The translations under genes and the position numbers were made by a program. A stretch of 64,000 nucleotides of DNA from Bugula neritina. Lineage: Eukaryota; Bryozoa; Gymnolaemata; Cheilostomatida; Bugulidae. Below, in pieces: positions 44,944 through 61,384 of the stretch. The first letter of the stretch is position 1, and each line of letters begins with the position of its first letter. Under the pieces are notes generated by a model. It was not told where the DNA came from, searched no databases, and saw only the letters and a list, made by a program, of their open reading frames with translations. The stretch spans positions 124,001-188,000 of the forward strand of contig CAXIUT010000183.1 of assembly GCA_964035545.1 (NCBI GenBank). Reading direction: 5' to 3'.

Positions 44944-47900
44944 ACTGAAATACACTGCAACAAACTACAACATATTGAAATACACTGCAACACATTGAAA
45001 TATACTGCAACATACTTAAATATACGGTAATATACCGAAAAAAAAATTGTAACAGATTGAAAAATTCTGCAACATACTGAAATAAACTGCAACACACTGA
45101 AATACAGCGCAAAATACTACAACATACTGAAATACACTGTAACATATTGAAATACACTGCAACACTTTGAAATATACTGCAACATACCGAAATATATGGT
45201 AAACTACTAAAATATACTGTAACACTTTGAGAAATAGTGCAACACACTGAAATATACTCTGACACATTGCAATATACTGTAACATACTGAAATATGCTGT
45301 AGCACACTGAAATACATTGCAACTCACTGAAATATACTGCAACATACTGAAATACACTGTAACATATTGAAAAATACTGCAACATACTGCAACATACTGA
45401 AATACACTGTAACATACTGAAATACATTGCAACAAACTACAACATATTGAAATCCACTGCAACACATTGAAAGACACTGCAACACAATGAAATATACTGC
45501 AACATACCAAAATATATGGTAAACTGCTGAAATATACTTTAACACATTGAAAAACACTGCAACATACTGAAATATACTGTAACACACTGAAATATACTGC
45601 AACATACTGAAATACACTGCTAGATACTGAAATGTACTGCAACATACTGCAACATTCTGAAATACACTGTAACATACTGAAATACACTGCAACAAACCAC
45701 AACATATTGAAATACACTGCAACACATTGAAATAGACTGCAACCTACCTAAATATACGGTAATATACCGAAAAAAAAACTGTAACAGATTGAAAAATTCT
45801 GCAACATACTGAAATAAACTGCAACACACTGAAATACACCGCAAAATACTACAACATACTGAAATACACTGTAACATATTGAAATACACTGCAACACTTT
45901 GAAATATACTGCAACATACCGAAATATATGGTAAACTACTAAAATATATTGTAACACTTTGAAAAATAGTGCAACATACTGAAATATACTGCGACACTTT
46001 GCAACGTACTGTAACATACTGAAATATGCTGTAGCACACTGAAATACACTGCAACTCACTGAAATATACTGCAACATATTGAAATACACTGCAACATCCT
46101 ACAACATGCTAAAATACACTGTAACATATTGAAATACACTACAACACATTGAAATATACTGCAACATACCGGAATATATGGTAAACTACTGAAATATACT
46201 GTAACACACTGAAAAATACTGCAACATACTGAAATATACTGCGAGACATTGCAATATACTGCAACATACCAAAATATATGGTAAACTACTGAAATATACT
46301 TTAACACATTGAAAAATACTGCAACATACTGAAATATACTGTAACACACTGAAATATACTGCAACAAACTGAAATACACTGTAACATACTGAAATAAACT
46401 GCAACATACCAAAATATATGGTAAACTACTGAAATATACTTTAACACATTGAAAAATACTGCAACATACTAAAATATACTGTAACACACTGCAAGATACT
46501 GCAACATACCGAAATACACTGTAACATACTGAAACACACTGCAACATACTGCATTATACTGACATACACTGGAACATATTGAAATACACTGCAACATCCT
46601 ACAACATGCTGAAATACACTGTAACATATTGAAATACACTGCAACACAATGAAATATACTGCAACATACCAAAATATATGGTAAACTACTGAAATATACT
46701 TTAACACATTGAAAAATACTGCAATATACTGAAATATACTGTAACACACTGAAATATACTGCAACATACTGAAATACACTGTAACATACTGAAATAAACT
46801 GCAACATACTGAAATACACTGCAACATCCTACAACATGCTGAAATACACTGTAACATATTGAAATACACTGCAACACAATGAAATATACTGCAACATACC
46901 AAAATATATGGTAAACTACTGAAATATACTTTAACACATTGAAAAATACTGCAATATACTGAAATATACTGTAACACACTGAAATAAACTGCAACACACT
47001 GAAATACAGCGCAAAATACTACAACATACTGAAATACACTGTAACATATTGAAATACACTGCAACACTTTGAAATATACTGCAACATACCGAAATATATG
47101 GTAAACTACTAAAATATACTGTAACACTTTGAGAAATAGTGCAACACACTGAAATATACTCTGACACATTGCAATATACTGTAACATACTGAAATATGCT
47201 GTAGCACACTGAAATACATTGCAACTCACTGAAATATACTGCAACATACTGAAATACACTGTAACATATTGAAAAATACTGCAACATACTGCAACATACT
47301 GAAATACACTGTAACATACTGAAATACATTGCAAAATACTACAACATACTGAAATACACTGTAACACATTGGAATATACTACAACATACCTAAATATCCG
47401 GTAATATACTGAAATATACTGTAACACATTGAAAAATACTGCAACATACTGAAATACACTGCGACCCACTGAAATACATCGCAAAATACTACAACATACT
47501 GAAATGCACTGTAACATATTGAAATACACTGCAACACATTGAAATATACTGCAACCTACAGAAATAGGTGGTAAACTACTGAAATATACTGTAACACATT
47601 GAAAAATACTGCAACATACTGAAATGTACTGCAACATACTGAAATACACTGCTAGATACTGAAATGTACTGCAACATACTGCAACATTCTGAAATACACT
47701 GTAACATACTGAAATACACTGCAACAAACCACAACATATTGAAATACACTGCAACACATTGAAATAGACTGCAACCTACCTAAATATACGGTAATATACC
47801 GAAAAAAAAACTGTAACAGATTGAAAAATTCTGCAACATACTGAAATAAACTTCAACACACTGAAATACACCGCAAAATACTACAACATACTGAAATACA

Positions 47901-49343
47901 CTGTAACATATTGAAATACACTGCAACACTTTGAAATATACTGCAACATACCGAAATATATGGTAAACTACTAAAATATACTGTAACACTTTGAAAAATA
48001 GTGCAACATACTGAAATATACTGCGACACTTTGCAATGTACTGTAACATACTGAAATATGCTGTAGCACACTGAAATACACTGCAACTCACTGAAATATA
48101 CTGCAACATATTGAAATACACTGCAACATCCTACAACATGCTAAAATACACTGTAACATATTGAAATACACTACAACACATTGAAATATACTGCAACATA
48201 CCGGAATATATGGTAAACTACTGAAATATACTGTAACACACTGAAAAATACTGCAACATACTGAAATATACTGCGACACATTGCAATATACTGCAACATA
48301 CCAAAATATATGGTAAACTACTGAAATATACTTTAACACATTGAAAAATACTGCAACATACTGAAATATACTGTAACACACTGAAATATACTGCAACAAA
48401 CTGAAATACACTGTAACATACTGAAATAAACTGCAACATACCAAAATATATGGTAAACTACTGAAATATACTTTAACACATTGAAAAATACTGCAACATA
48501 CTAAAATATACTGTAACACACTGCAAGATACTGCAACATACCGAAATACACTGTAACATACTGAAACACACTGCAACATACTGCATTATACCGACATACA
48601 CTGGAACATATTGAAATACACTGCAACATCCTACAACATGCTGAAATACACTGTAACATATTGAAATACACTGCAACACAATGAAATATACTGCAACATA
48701 CCAAAATATATGGTAAACTACAGAAATATACTTTAACACATTGAAAAATACTGCAATATACTGAAATATACTGTAACACACTGAAATATACTTCAACATA
48801 CTGAAATACACTGTAACATACTGAAATAAACTGCAACATACTGAAATACACTGCAACATCCTACAACATACTGAATTACACTGTAACATATTGAAATACA
48901 CTGCAACGCATTGAAAAATACTGCAACATACCGAAATATATGGTAAACTATTGAATTATACTGTAACACATTGAAAAATACTGAAACACACTGAAATTTA
49001 CTCTGACACAATGCAATATACTGTAACATACTGAAATATGCTGTAGCACACTGAAATACACTGCAACTCACTGAAATTTACTGCAACATACTGAAAAACA
49101 CTGTAACATATTGAAACATACTGCAACATACTACAACATATTGAAATACACTGCAACACATTGAAATATACTGCAACATACCTAAATATCCGGTAATATA
49201 CTGAAATATACTGTAACACATTGAAAAATATTGCAACATACTGAAATACACTGCAACCCACTGAAATACATCGCAAAAGACTACAACATACTGAAATATA
49301 CTGTAACACACTGAAATATACTGCAACATACTGAAATACACTG
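44927..49343. repeat. 4.5-kb mosaic block, copy 2 of 3
   Basis: Matches 38,349-42,625 at offset 6,578, then 6,718 once the 140-bp deletion of that copy is passed (near 48,350). It carries A-tracts at 45,038, 45,770 and 47,802. The first has CTGT changed to TTGT directly after the run and CATACTTAAA for CATACCTAAA before it. Lacking the deletion and the ACATGGTAAAC change, it represents an earlier state than the other two copies. Confidence 0.85.
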
Positions 49344-50833
49344 AAACATACTGAAATAAACTGCAATATACCAAAATATATGGTAAACTACTGAAATATA
49401 CTGTAACACACTGAAAAATACTGCAACATACTGAAATATACTGCGACACATTGCAATATACTGCAACATACCAAAATATATGGTAAACTACTGAAATATA
49501 CTTTAACACATTGAAAATTACTGCAACATACTGAAATATACTGTAACACACTGAAATATCCTGCAACAAACTGAAATACACTGTAACATATTGAAATAAA
49601 CTGCAACATACCAAAATATATGGTAAACTACTGAAATATACTTTAACACATTGAAAAATACTGCAACATACTAAAATATACCGTAACACACTGCAAGATA
49701 CTGCAACATACCGAAATACACTGTAACATACTGAAACACACTGCAACATACTGCATTATACTGACTAACACTGGAACATATTGAAATACACTGCAACATC
49801 CTACAACATGCTGAAATACACTGTAACATATTGAAATACACTGCAACACAATGAAATACACTGCAACATACCAAAATATATGGTCAACTACTGAAATATA
49901 CTTTAACACATTGAAAAATACTGCAACATACTGAAATATACTGTAACACACTGAAATATACTGCAACATACTGAAATACACTGTAACATACTGAAATAAA
50001 CTGTAACATACTGAAATACACTGCAACATCCTACAACATACTGAATTACACTGTAACATTGTGAAATACACTGCAACACATTGAAAAATACTGCAACATA
50101 CCGAAATATACGGTAAACTATTGAATTATACTGTAACACATTGAAAAATACTGAAACACACTGAAATATACTCTGACACAATGCAATATACTGTAACATA
50201 CTGAAATATGCTGTAGCACACTGAAATACACTGCAACTCACTGAAATATACTACAACATACTGAAAAACACTGTAACATATTGAAACATACTGCAACATA
50301 CTACAACATATTGAAATACACTGCAACACATTGAAATATACTGCAACATACCTAAATATCCGGTAATATACTTAAATATACTGTAACACATTGAGAAATA
50401 CTACAACATACTGAAATACACTGTAACATATTGAAATACACTGCAACACATTGAAATATACTGCAACCTATAGAAATATATGGTAAACTACTGAAATATA
50501 CTGTAACACATTGAAAAATACTGCAACATACTGAAACATACTGCGACACATTGCAATATACAGTAACATACTGAAACATGCTGTAGCACACTGAAATAGA
50601 CTGCAGCTCACTGAAATATACTGCAACATACTGAAATACACTGCTACATACTGAAATATACTGCAACATACTGCAACATACTGAAATACACTGTAACATA
50701 CTGAAATACACTGCAACAAACTACAACATATTGAAATACACTGCAACACATTGAAATATATTGCAACATACCTAAATATACGGTAATATACCGAAAAAAA
50801 AACTGTAACAGATTGAAAAATTCTGCAACATAC
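46980..50833. repeat. Canonical 3,854-bp HOR, copy 1
   Basis: First of a tandem series at constant offset 3,854, opening at the AAATAAACTGCAACACACTG join. A-tracts are at 47,802 (class IIb) and 50,794 (class I); two modules make the length 10n+4. The same 3,854-bp spacing links 12,557-13,936 to 16,411-17,790 and 59.0-60.1 kb to 62.9-64.0 kb, so I take it as the principal HOR length of this array. Confidence 0.88.
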
Positions 50834-53800
50834 TGAAATAAACTGCAACACACTGAAATACAGCGCAAAATACTACAACATACTGAAATACACTGTAACA
50901 TATTGAAATACACTGCAACACTTTGAAATATACTGCAACATACCGAAATATATGGTAAACTACTAAAATATACTGTAACACTTTGAGAAATAGTGCAACA
51001 CACTGAAATATACTCTGACACATTGCAATATACTGTAACATACTGAAATATGCTGTAGCACACTGAAATACATTGCAACTCACTGAAATATACTGCAACA
51101 TACTGAAATACACTGTAACATATTGAAAAATACTGCAACATACTGCAACATACTGAAATACACTGTAACATACTGAAATACATTGCAAAATACTACAACA
51201 TACTGAAATACACTGTAACACATTGGAATATACTACAACATACCTAAATATCCGGTAATATACTGAAATATACTGTAAAACATTGAAAAATACTGCAACA
51301 TACTGAAATACACTGCGACCCACTGAAATACATCGCAAAATACTACAACATACTGAAATGCACTGTAACATATTGAAATACACTGCAACACATTGAAATA
51401 TACTGCAACCTACAGAAATAGGTGGTAAACTACTGAAATATACTGTAACACATTGAAAAATACTGCAACATACTGAAATGTACTGCAACATACTGAAATA
51501 CACTGCTAGATACTGAAATGTACTGCAACATACTGCAACATTCTGAAATACACTGTAACATACTGAAATACACTGCAACAAACCACAACATATTGAAATA
51601 CACTGCAACACATTGAAATAGACTGCAACCTACCTAAATATACGGTAATATACCGAAAAAAAAACTGTAACAGATTGAAAAATTCTGCAACATACTGAAA
51701 TAAACTTCAACACACTGAAATACACCGCAAAATACTACAACATACTGAAATACACTGTAACATATTGAAATACACTGCAACACTTTGAAATATACTGCAA
51801 CATACCGAAATATATGGTAAACTACTAAAATATACTGTAACACTTTGAAAAATAGTGCAACATACTGAAATATACTGCGACACTTTGCAATGTACTGTAA
51901 CATACTGAAATATGCTGTAGCACACTGAAATACACTGCAACTCACTGAAATATACTGCAACATATTGAAATACACTGCAACATCCTACAACATGCTAAAA
52001 TACACTGTAACATATTGAAATACACTACAACACATTGAAATATACTGCAACATACCGGAATATATGGTAAACTACTGAAATATACTGTAACACACTGAAA
52101 AATACTGCAACATACTGAAATATACTGCGACACATTGCAATATACTGCAACATACCAAAATATATGGTAAACTACTGAAATATACTTTAACACATTGAAA
52201 AATACTGCAACATACTGAAATATACTGTAACACACTGAAATATACTGCAACAAACTGAAATACACTGTAACATACTGAAATAAACTGCAACATACCAAAA
52301 TATATGGTAAACTACTGAAATATACTTTAACACATTGAAAAATACTGCAACATACTAAAATATACTGTAACACACTGCAAGATACTGCAACATACCGAAA
52401 TACACTGTAACATACTGAAACACACTGCAACATACTGCATTATACCGACATACACTGGAACATATTGAAATACACTGCAACATCCTACAACATGCTGAAA
52501 TACACTGTAACATATTGAAATACACTGCAACACAATGAAATATACTGCAACATACCAAAATATATGGTAAACTACTGAAATATACTTTAACACATTGAAA
52601 AATACTGCAATATACTGAAATATACTGTAACACACTGAAATATACTTCAACATACTGAAATACACTGTAACATACTGAAATAAACTGCAACATACTGAAA
52701 TACACTGCAACATCCTACAACATACTGAATTACACTGTAACATATTGAAATAGACTGCAACACATTGAAAAATACTGCAACATACCGAAATATATGGTAA
52801 ACTATTGAATTATACTGTAACACATTGAAAAATACTGAAACACACTGAAGTTTACTCTGACACAATGCAATATACTGTAACATACTGAAATATGCTGTAG
52901 CACACTGAAATACACTGCAACTCACTGAAATATACTGCAACATACTGAAAAACACTGTAACATATTGAAACATACTGCAACATACTACAACATATTGAAA
53001 TACACTGCAACACATTGAAATATACTGCAACATACCTAAATATCCGGTAATATACTGAAATATACTGTAACACATTGAAAAATATTGCAACATACTGAAA
53101 TACACTGCAACCCACTGAAATACATCGCAAAAGACTACAACATACTGAAATATACTGTAACACACTGAAATATACTGCAACATACTGAAATACACTGAAA
53201 CATACTGAAATAAACTGCAATATACCAAAATATATGGTAAACTACTGAAATATACTGTAACACACTGAAAAATACTGCAACATACTGAAATATACTGCGA
53301 CACATTGCAATATACTGCAACATACCAAAATATATGGTAAACTACTGAAATATACTTTAACACATTGAAAATTACTGCAACATACTGAAATATACTGTAA
53401 CACACTGAAATATCCTGCAACAAACTGAAATACACTGTAACATATTGAAATAAACTGCAACATACCAAAATATATGGTAAACTACTGAAATATACTTTAA
53501 CACATTGAAAAATACTGCAACATACTAAAATATACCGTAACACACTGCAAGATACTGCAACATACCGAAATACACTGTAACATACTGAAACACACTGCAA
53601 CATACTGCATTATACTGACTAACACTGGAACATATTGAAATACACTGCAACATCCTACAACATGCTGAAATACACTGTAACATATTGAAATACACTGCAA
53701 CACAATGAAATACACTGCAACATACCAAAATATATGGTAAACTACTAAAATATACTTTAACACATTGAAAAATACTGCAACATACTGAAATATACTGTAA

Positions 53801-54687
53801 CACACTGAAATATACTGCAACATACTGAAATACACTGTAACATACTGAAATAAACTGTAACATACTGAAATACACTGCAACATCCTACAACATACTGAAT
53901 TACACTGTAACATTGTGAAATACACTGCAACACATTGAAAAATACTGCAACATACCGAAATATACGGTAAACTATTGAATTATACTGTAACACATTGAAA
54001 AATACTGAAACACACTGAAATATACTCTGACACAATGCAATATACTGTAACATACCGAAATATGCTGTAGCACACTGAAATACACTGCAACTCACTGAAA
54101 TATACTACAACATACTGAAAAACACTGTAACATATTGAAACATACTGCAACATACTACAACATATTGAAATACACTGCAACACATTGAAATATACTGCAA
54201 CATACCTAAATATCCGGTAATATACTTAAATATACTGTAACACATTGAGAAATACTACAACATACTGAAATACACTGTAACATATTGAAATACACTGCAA
54301 CACATTGAAATATACTGCAACCTATAGAAATATATGGTAAACTACTGAAATATACTGTAACACATTGAAAAATACTGCAACATACTGAAACATACTGCGA
54401 CACATTGCAATATACAGTAACATACTGAAACATGCTGTAGCACACTGAAATAGACTGCAGCTCACTGAAATATACTGCAACATACTGAAATACACTGCTA
54501 CATACTGAAATATACTGCAACATACTGCAACATACTGAAAAACACTGTAACATACTGAAATACACTGCAACAAACTACAACATATTGAAATACACTGCAA
54601 CACATTGAAATATATTGCAACATACCTAAATATACGGTAATATACCGAAAAAAAAACTGTAACAGATTGAAAAATTCTGCAACATAC
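50834..54687. repeat. Canonical 3,854-bp HOR, copy 2
   Basis: Second tandem copy, with A-tracts at 51,656 and 54,648. Shared private variants with copy 1 include TATACTTAAATATACTG (50,369 and 54,223) and CATTGAGAAATACTAC just downstream. Differences include TACCGAAATATGC near 54,055 against TACTGAAATATGC near 50,200. The class I-IIb pair spanning the copy junction (50,794 and 51,656) is 862 bp apart. Confidence 0.88.
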
Positions 54688-55359
54688 TGAAATAAACTGC
54701 AACACACTGAAATACAGCGCAAAATACTACAACATACTGAAATACACTGTAACATATTGAAATACACTGCAACACTTTGAAATATACTGCAACATACCGA
54801 AATATATGGTAAACTACTAAAATATACTGTAACACTTTGAGAAATAGTGCAACACACTGAAATATACTCTGACACATTGCAATATACTGTAACATACTGA
54901 AATATGCTGTAGCACACTGAAATACATTGCAACTCACTGAAATATACTGCAACATACTGAAATACACTGTAACATATTGAAAAATACTGCAACATACTGC
55001 AACATACTGAAATACACTGTAACATACTGAAATACATTGCAAAATACTACAACATACTGAAATACACTGTAACACATTGGAATATACTACAACATACCTA
55101 AATATCCGGTAATATACTGAAATATACTGTAAAACATTGAAAAATACTGCAACATACTGAAATACACTGCGACCCACTGAAATACATCGCAAAATACTAC
55201 AACATACTGAAATGCACTGTAACATATTGAAATACACTGCAACACATTGAAATATACTGCAACCTACAGAAATAGGTGGTAAACTACTGAAATATACTGT
55301 AACACATTGAAAAATACTGCAACATACTGAAATGTACTGCAACATACTGAAATACACTG
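54688..55359. repeat. 3,854-bp HOR, partial copy 3
   Basis: Continues the 3,854-bp series for about 670 bp (match to 50,834-51,505, including ACTGTAAAACATTG at 51,271 and 55,125). It then stops where the series reads ACACTGCTAGATAC and this copy reads ACACTGTAACATATTG, at the start of the third 4.5-kb block. The join lies in a shared stretch around ACATACTGAAATACACTG. Confidence 0.82.
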
Positions 55360-58300
55360 TAACATATTGAAATACACTGCAACACATTGAAATATACTGC
55401 AACCTATAGAAATATATGGTAAGCTACTGAAATATACTGTAACACATTGAAAAATACTGCAACATACTGAAACATACTGCGACACATTGCAATATACAGT
55501 AACATACTGAAACATGCTGTAGCACACTGAAATAGACTGCAGCTCACTGAAATATACTGCAACATACTGAAATACACTGTAACATACTGAAATATACTGC
55601 AACATACTGCAACATACTGAAATACACTGCAACATACTGAAATACACTGCAACAAACTACAACATATTGAAATACACTGCAACACATTGAAATATACTGC
55701 AACGTACCTAAATATACGGTAATATACCGAAAAAAAAACTGTAACAGATTGAAAAATTCTGCAACATACTGAAATAAACTGCAACACACTGAAATACAGC
55801 GCAAAATACTACAACATACTGAAATACACTGTAACATATTGAAATACACTGCAACACTTTGAAATATACTGCAACATACCGAAATATATGGTAAACTACT
55901 AAAATATACTGTAACACTTTGAGAAATAGTGCAACACACTGAAATATACTCTGACACATTGCAATATACTGTAACATACTGAAATATGCTGTAGCACACT
56001 GAAATACATTGCAACTCACTGAAATATACTGCAACATACTGAAATACACTGTAACATATTGAAAAATACTGCAACATACTGCAACATACTGAAATACACT
56101 GTAACATACTGAAATACATTGCAACAAACTACAACATATTGAAATCCACTGCAACACATTGAAAGACACTGCAACACATTGAAATATACTGCAACATACC
56201 AAAATATATGGTAAACTGCTGAAATATACTTTAACACATTGAAAAACACTGCAACATACTGAAATATACTGTAACACACTGAAATATACTGCAACATACT
56301 GAAATACACTGCTAGATACTGAAATGTACTGCAACATACTGCAACATTCTGAAATACACTGTAACATACTGAAATACACTGCAACAAACCACAACATATT
56401 GAAATACACTGCAACACATTGAAATAGACTGCAACCTACCTAAATATACGGTAATATACCGAAAAAAAAACTGTAACAGATTGAAAAATTCTGCAACATA
56501 CTGAAATAAACTGCAACACACTGAAATACACCGCAAAATACTACAACATACTGAAATACACTGTAACATATTGAAATACACCGCAACACTTTGAAATATA
56601 CTGCAACATACCGAAATATATGGTAAACTACTAAAATATACTGTAACACTTTGAAAAATAGTGCAACATACTGAAATATACTGCGACACTTTGCAATGTA
56701 CTGTAACATACTGAAATATGCTGTAGCACACTGAAATACACTGCAACTCACTGAAATATACTGCAACATATTGAAATACACTGCAACATCCTACAACATG
56801 CTAAAATACACTGTAACATATTGAAATACACTACAACACATTGAAATATACTGCAACATACCGGAATATATGGTAAACTACTGAAATATACTGTAACACA
56901 CTGAAAAATACTGCAACATACTGAAATATACTGCGACACATTGCAATATACTGCAACATACCAAAATATATGGTAAACTACTGAAATATACTTTAACACA
57001 TTGAAAAATACTGCAACATACTGAAATATACTGTAACACACTGAAATATACTGCAACAAACTGAAATACACTGTAACATACTGAAATAAACTGCAACATA
57101 CCAAAATATATGGTAAACTACTGAAATATACTTTAACACATTGAAAAATACTGCAACATACTAAAATATACTGTAACACACTGCAAGATACTGCAACATA
57201 CCGAAATACACTGTAACATACTGAAACACACTGCAACATACTGCATTATACTGACATACACTGGAACATATTGAAATACACTGCAACATCCTACAACATG
57301 CTGAAATACACTGTAACATATTGAAATACACTGCAACACAATGAAATATACTGCAACATACCAAAATATATGGTAAACTACTGAAATATACTTTAACACA
57401 TTGAAAAATACTGCAATATACTGAAATATACTGTAACACACTGAAATATACTGCAACATACTGAAATACACTGTAACATACTGAAATAAACTGCAACATA
57501 CTGAAATACACTGCAACATCCTACAACATGCTGAAATACACTGTAACATATTGAAATACACTGCAACACAATGAAATATACTGCAACATACCAAAATATA
57601 TGGTAAACTACTGAAATATACTTTAACACATTGAAAAATACTGCAATATACTGAAATATACTGTAACACACTGAAATAAACTGCAACACACTGAAATACA
57701 GCGCAAAATACTACAACATACTGAAATACACTGTAACATATTGAAATACACTGCAACACTTTGAAATATACTGCAACATACCGAAATATATGGTAAACTA
57801 CTAAAATATGCTGTAACACTTTGAGAAATAGTGCAACACACTGAAATATACTCTGACACATTGCAATATACTGTAACATACTGAAATATGCTGTAGCACA
57901 CTGAAATACATTGCAACTCACTGAAATATACTGCAACATACTGAAATACACTGTAACATATTGAAAAATACTGCAACATACTGCAACATACTGAAATACA
58001 CTGTAACATACTGAAATACATTGCAAAATACTACAACATACTGAAATACACTGTAACACATTGGAATATACTACAACATACCTAAATATCCGGTAATATA
58101 CTGAAATATACTGTAACACATTGAAAAATACTGCAACATACTGAAATACACTGCGACCCACTGAAATACATCGCAAAATACTACAACATACTGAAATGCA
58201 CTGTAACATATTGAAATACACTGCAACACATTGAAATATACTGCAACCTACAGAAATAGGTGGTAAACTACTGAAATATACTGTAACACATTGAAAAATA

Positions 58301-59895
58301 CTGCAACATACTGAAATGTACTGCAACATACTGAAATACACTGCTAGATACTGAAATGTACTGCAACATACTGCAACATTCTGAAATACACTGTAACATA
58401 CTGAAATACACTGCAACAAACCACAACATATTGAAATACACTGCAACACATTGAAATAGACTGCAACCTACCTAAATATACGGTAATATACCGAAAAAAA
58501 AACTGTAACAGATTGAAAAATTCTGCAACATACTGAAATAAACTTCAACACACTGAAATACACCGCAAAATACTACAACATACTGAAATACACTGTAACA
58601 TATTGAAATACACTGCAACACTTTGAAATATACTGCGACATACCGAAATATATGGTAAACTACTAAAATATACTGTAACACTTTGAAAAATAGTGCAACA
58701 TACTGAAATATACTGCGACACTTTGCAATGTACTGTAACATACTGAAATATGCTGTAGCACACTGAAATACACTGCAACTCACTGAAATATACTGCAACA
58801 TATTGAAATACACTGCAACATCCTACAACATGCTAAAATACACTGTAACATATTGAAATACACTACAACACATTGAAATATACTGCAACATACCGGAATA
58901 TATGGTAAACTACTGAAATATACTGTAACACACTGAAAAATACTGCAACATACTGAAATATACTGCGACACATTGCAATATACTGCAACATACCAAAATA
59001 TATGGTAAACTACTGAAATATACTTTAACACATTGAAAAATACTGCAACATACTAAAATATACTGTAACACACTGCAAGATACTGCAACATACCGAAATA
59101 CACTGTAACATACTGAAACACACTGCAACATACTGCATTATACCGACATACACTGGAACATATTGAAATACACTGCAACATCCTACAACATGCTGAAATA
59201 CACTGTAACATATTGAAATACACTGCAACACAATGAAATATACTGCAACATACCAAAATACATGGTAAACTACTGAAATATACTTTAACACATTGAAAAA
59301 TACTGCAATATACTGAAATATACTGTAACACACTGAAATATACTTCAACATACTGAAATACACTGTAACATACTGAAATAAACTGCAACATACTGAAATA
59401 CACTGCAACATCCTACAACATACTGAATTACACTGTAACATATTGAAATACACTGCAACACATTGAAAAATACTGCAACATACCGAAATATATGGTAAAC
59501 TATTGAATTATACTGTAACACATTGAAAAATACTGAAACACACTGAAATTTACTCTGACACAATGCAATATACTGTAACATACTGAAATATGCTGTAGCA
59601 CACTGAAATACACTGCAACTCACTGAAATATACTGCAACATACTGAAAAACACTGTAACATATTGAAACATACTGCAACATACTACAACATATTGAAATA
59701 CACTGCAACACATTGAAATATACTGCAACATACCTAAATATCCGGTAATATACTGAAATATACTGTAACACATTGAAAAATATTGCAACATACTGAAATA
59801 CACTGCAACCCACTGAAATACATCGCAAAAGACTACAACATACTGAAATATACTGTAACACACTGAAATATACTGCAACATACTGAAATACACTG
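55339..59895. repeat. 4.5-kb mosaic block, copy 3 of 3
   Basis: Partner of 38,069-42,625 with very few differences, for example AAATATGCTGTAAC near 57,805 against AAATATACTGTAAC and CTGAAATACATC near 58,162 against CTGAAGTACATC. A-tracts lie at 55,730, 56,462 and 58,494. The deletion of 140 bp near 59,040 is shared with copy 1. Beyond 59,895 it continues as ordinary HOR sequence (CACTGAAACATACTG) instead of breaking to CTACAGAAAT. Confidence 0.88.
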
Positions 59896-61384
59896 AAACA
59901 TACTGAAATAAACTGCAATATACCAAAATATATGGTAAACTACTGAAATATACTGTAACACACTGAAAAATACTGCAACATACTGAAATATACTGCGACA
60001 CATTGCAATATACTGCAACATACCAAAATATATGGTAAACTACTGAAATATACTTTAACACATTGAAAATTACTGCAACATACTGAAATATACTGTAACA
60101 CACTGAAATATCCTGCAACAAACTGAAATACACTGTAACATATTGAAATAAACTGCAACATACCAAAATATATGGTAAACTACTGAAATATACTTTAACA
60201 CATTGAAAAATACTGCAACATACTAAAATATACCGTAACACACTGCAAGATACTGCAACATACCGAAATACACTGTAACATACTGAAACACACTGCAACA
60301 TACTGCATTATACTGACTAACACTGGAACATATTGAAATACACTGCAACATCCTACAACATGCTGAAATACACTGTAACATATTGAAATGCACTGCAACA
60401 CAATGAAATGCACTGCAACATACCAAAATATATGGTAAACTACTGAAATATACTTTAACACATTGAAAAATACTGCAACATACTGAAATATACTGTAACA
60501 CACTGAAATATACTGCAACATACTGAAATACACTGTAACATACTGAAATAAACTGTAACATACTGAAATACACTGCAACATCCTACAACATACTGAATTA
60601 CACTGTAACATTGTGAAATACACTGCAACACATTGAAAAATACTGCAACATACCGAAATATACGGTAAACTATTGAATTATACTGTAACACATTGAAAAA
60701 TACTGAAACACACTGAAATATACTCTGACACAATGCAATATACTGTAACATACTGAAATATGCTGTAGCACACTGAAATACACTGCAACTCACTGAAATA
60801 TACTACAACATACTGAAAAACACTGTAACATATTGAAACATACTGCAACATACTACAACATATTGAAATACACTGCAACACATTGAAATATACTGCAACA
60901 TACCTAAATATCCGGTAATATACTGAAATATACTGTAAAACATTGAGAAATACTACAACATACTGAAATACACTGTAACATATTGAAATACACTGCAACA
61001 CATTGAAATATACTGCAACCTATAGAAATATATGGTAAACTACTGAAATATACTGTAACACATTGAAAAATACTGCAACATACTGAAACATACTGCGACA
61101 CATTGCAATATACAGTAACATACTGAAACATGCTGTAGCACACTGAAATAGACTGCAGCTCACTGAAATATACTGCAACATACTGAAATACACTGCTACA
61201 TACTGAAATATACTGCAACATACTGCAACATACTGAAATACACTGTAACATACTGAAATACACTGCAACAAACTACAACATATTGAAATACACTGCAACA
61301 CATTGAAATATATTGCAACATACCTAAATATACGGTAATATACCGAAAAAAAAACTGTAACAGATTGAAAAATTCTGCAACATA
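57671..61384. repeat. HOR copy, 3,714 bp (140-bp deletion form)
   Basis: Runs from the internal join at 57,671 to the equivalent point at 61,385. The offset to the next copy is 3,714 bp before the 140-bp deletion (A-tracts 58,494 and 62,208) and 3,854 bp after it. This directly shows the 3,714-bp form to be the canonical HOR less seven basic units. The region 60.2-61.4 kb also matches 53.5-54.7 kb at offset 6,698. Confidence 0.83.
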
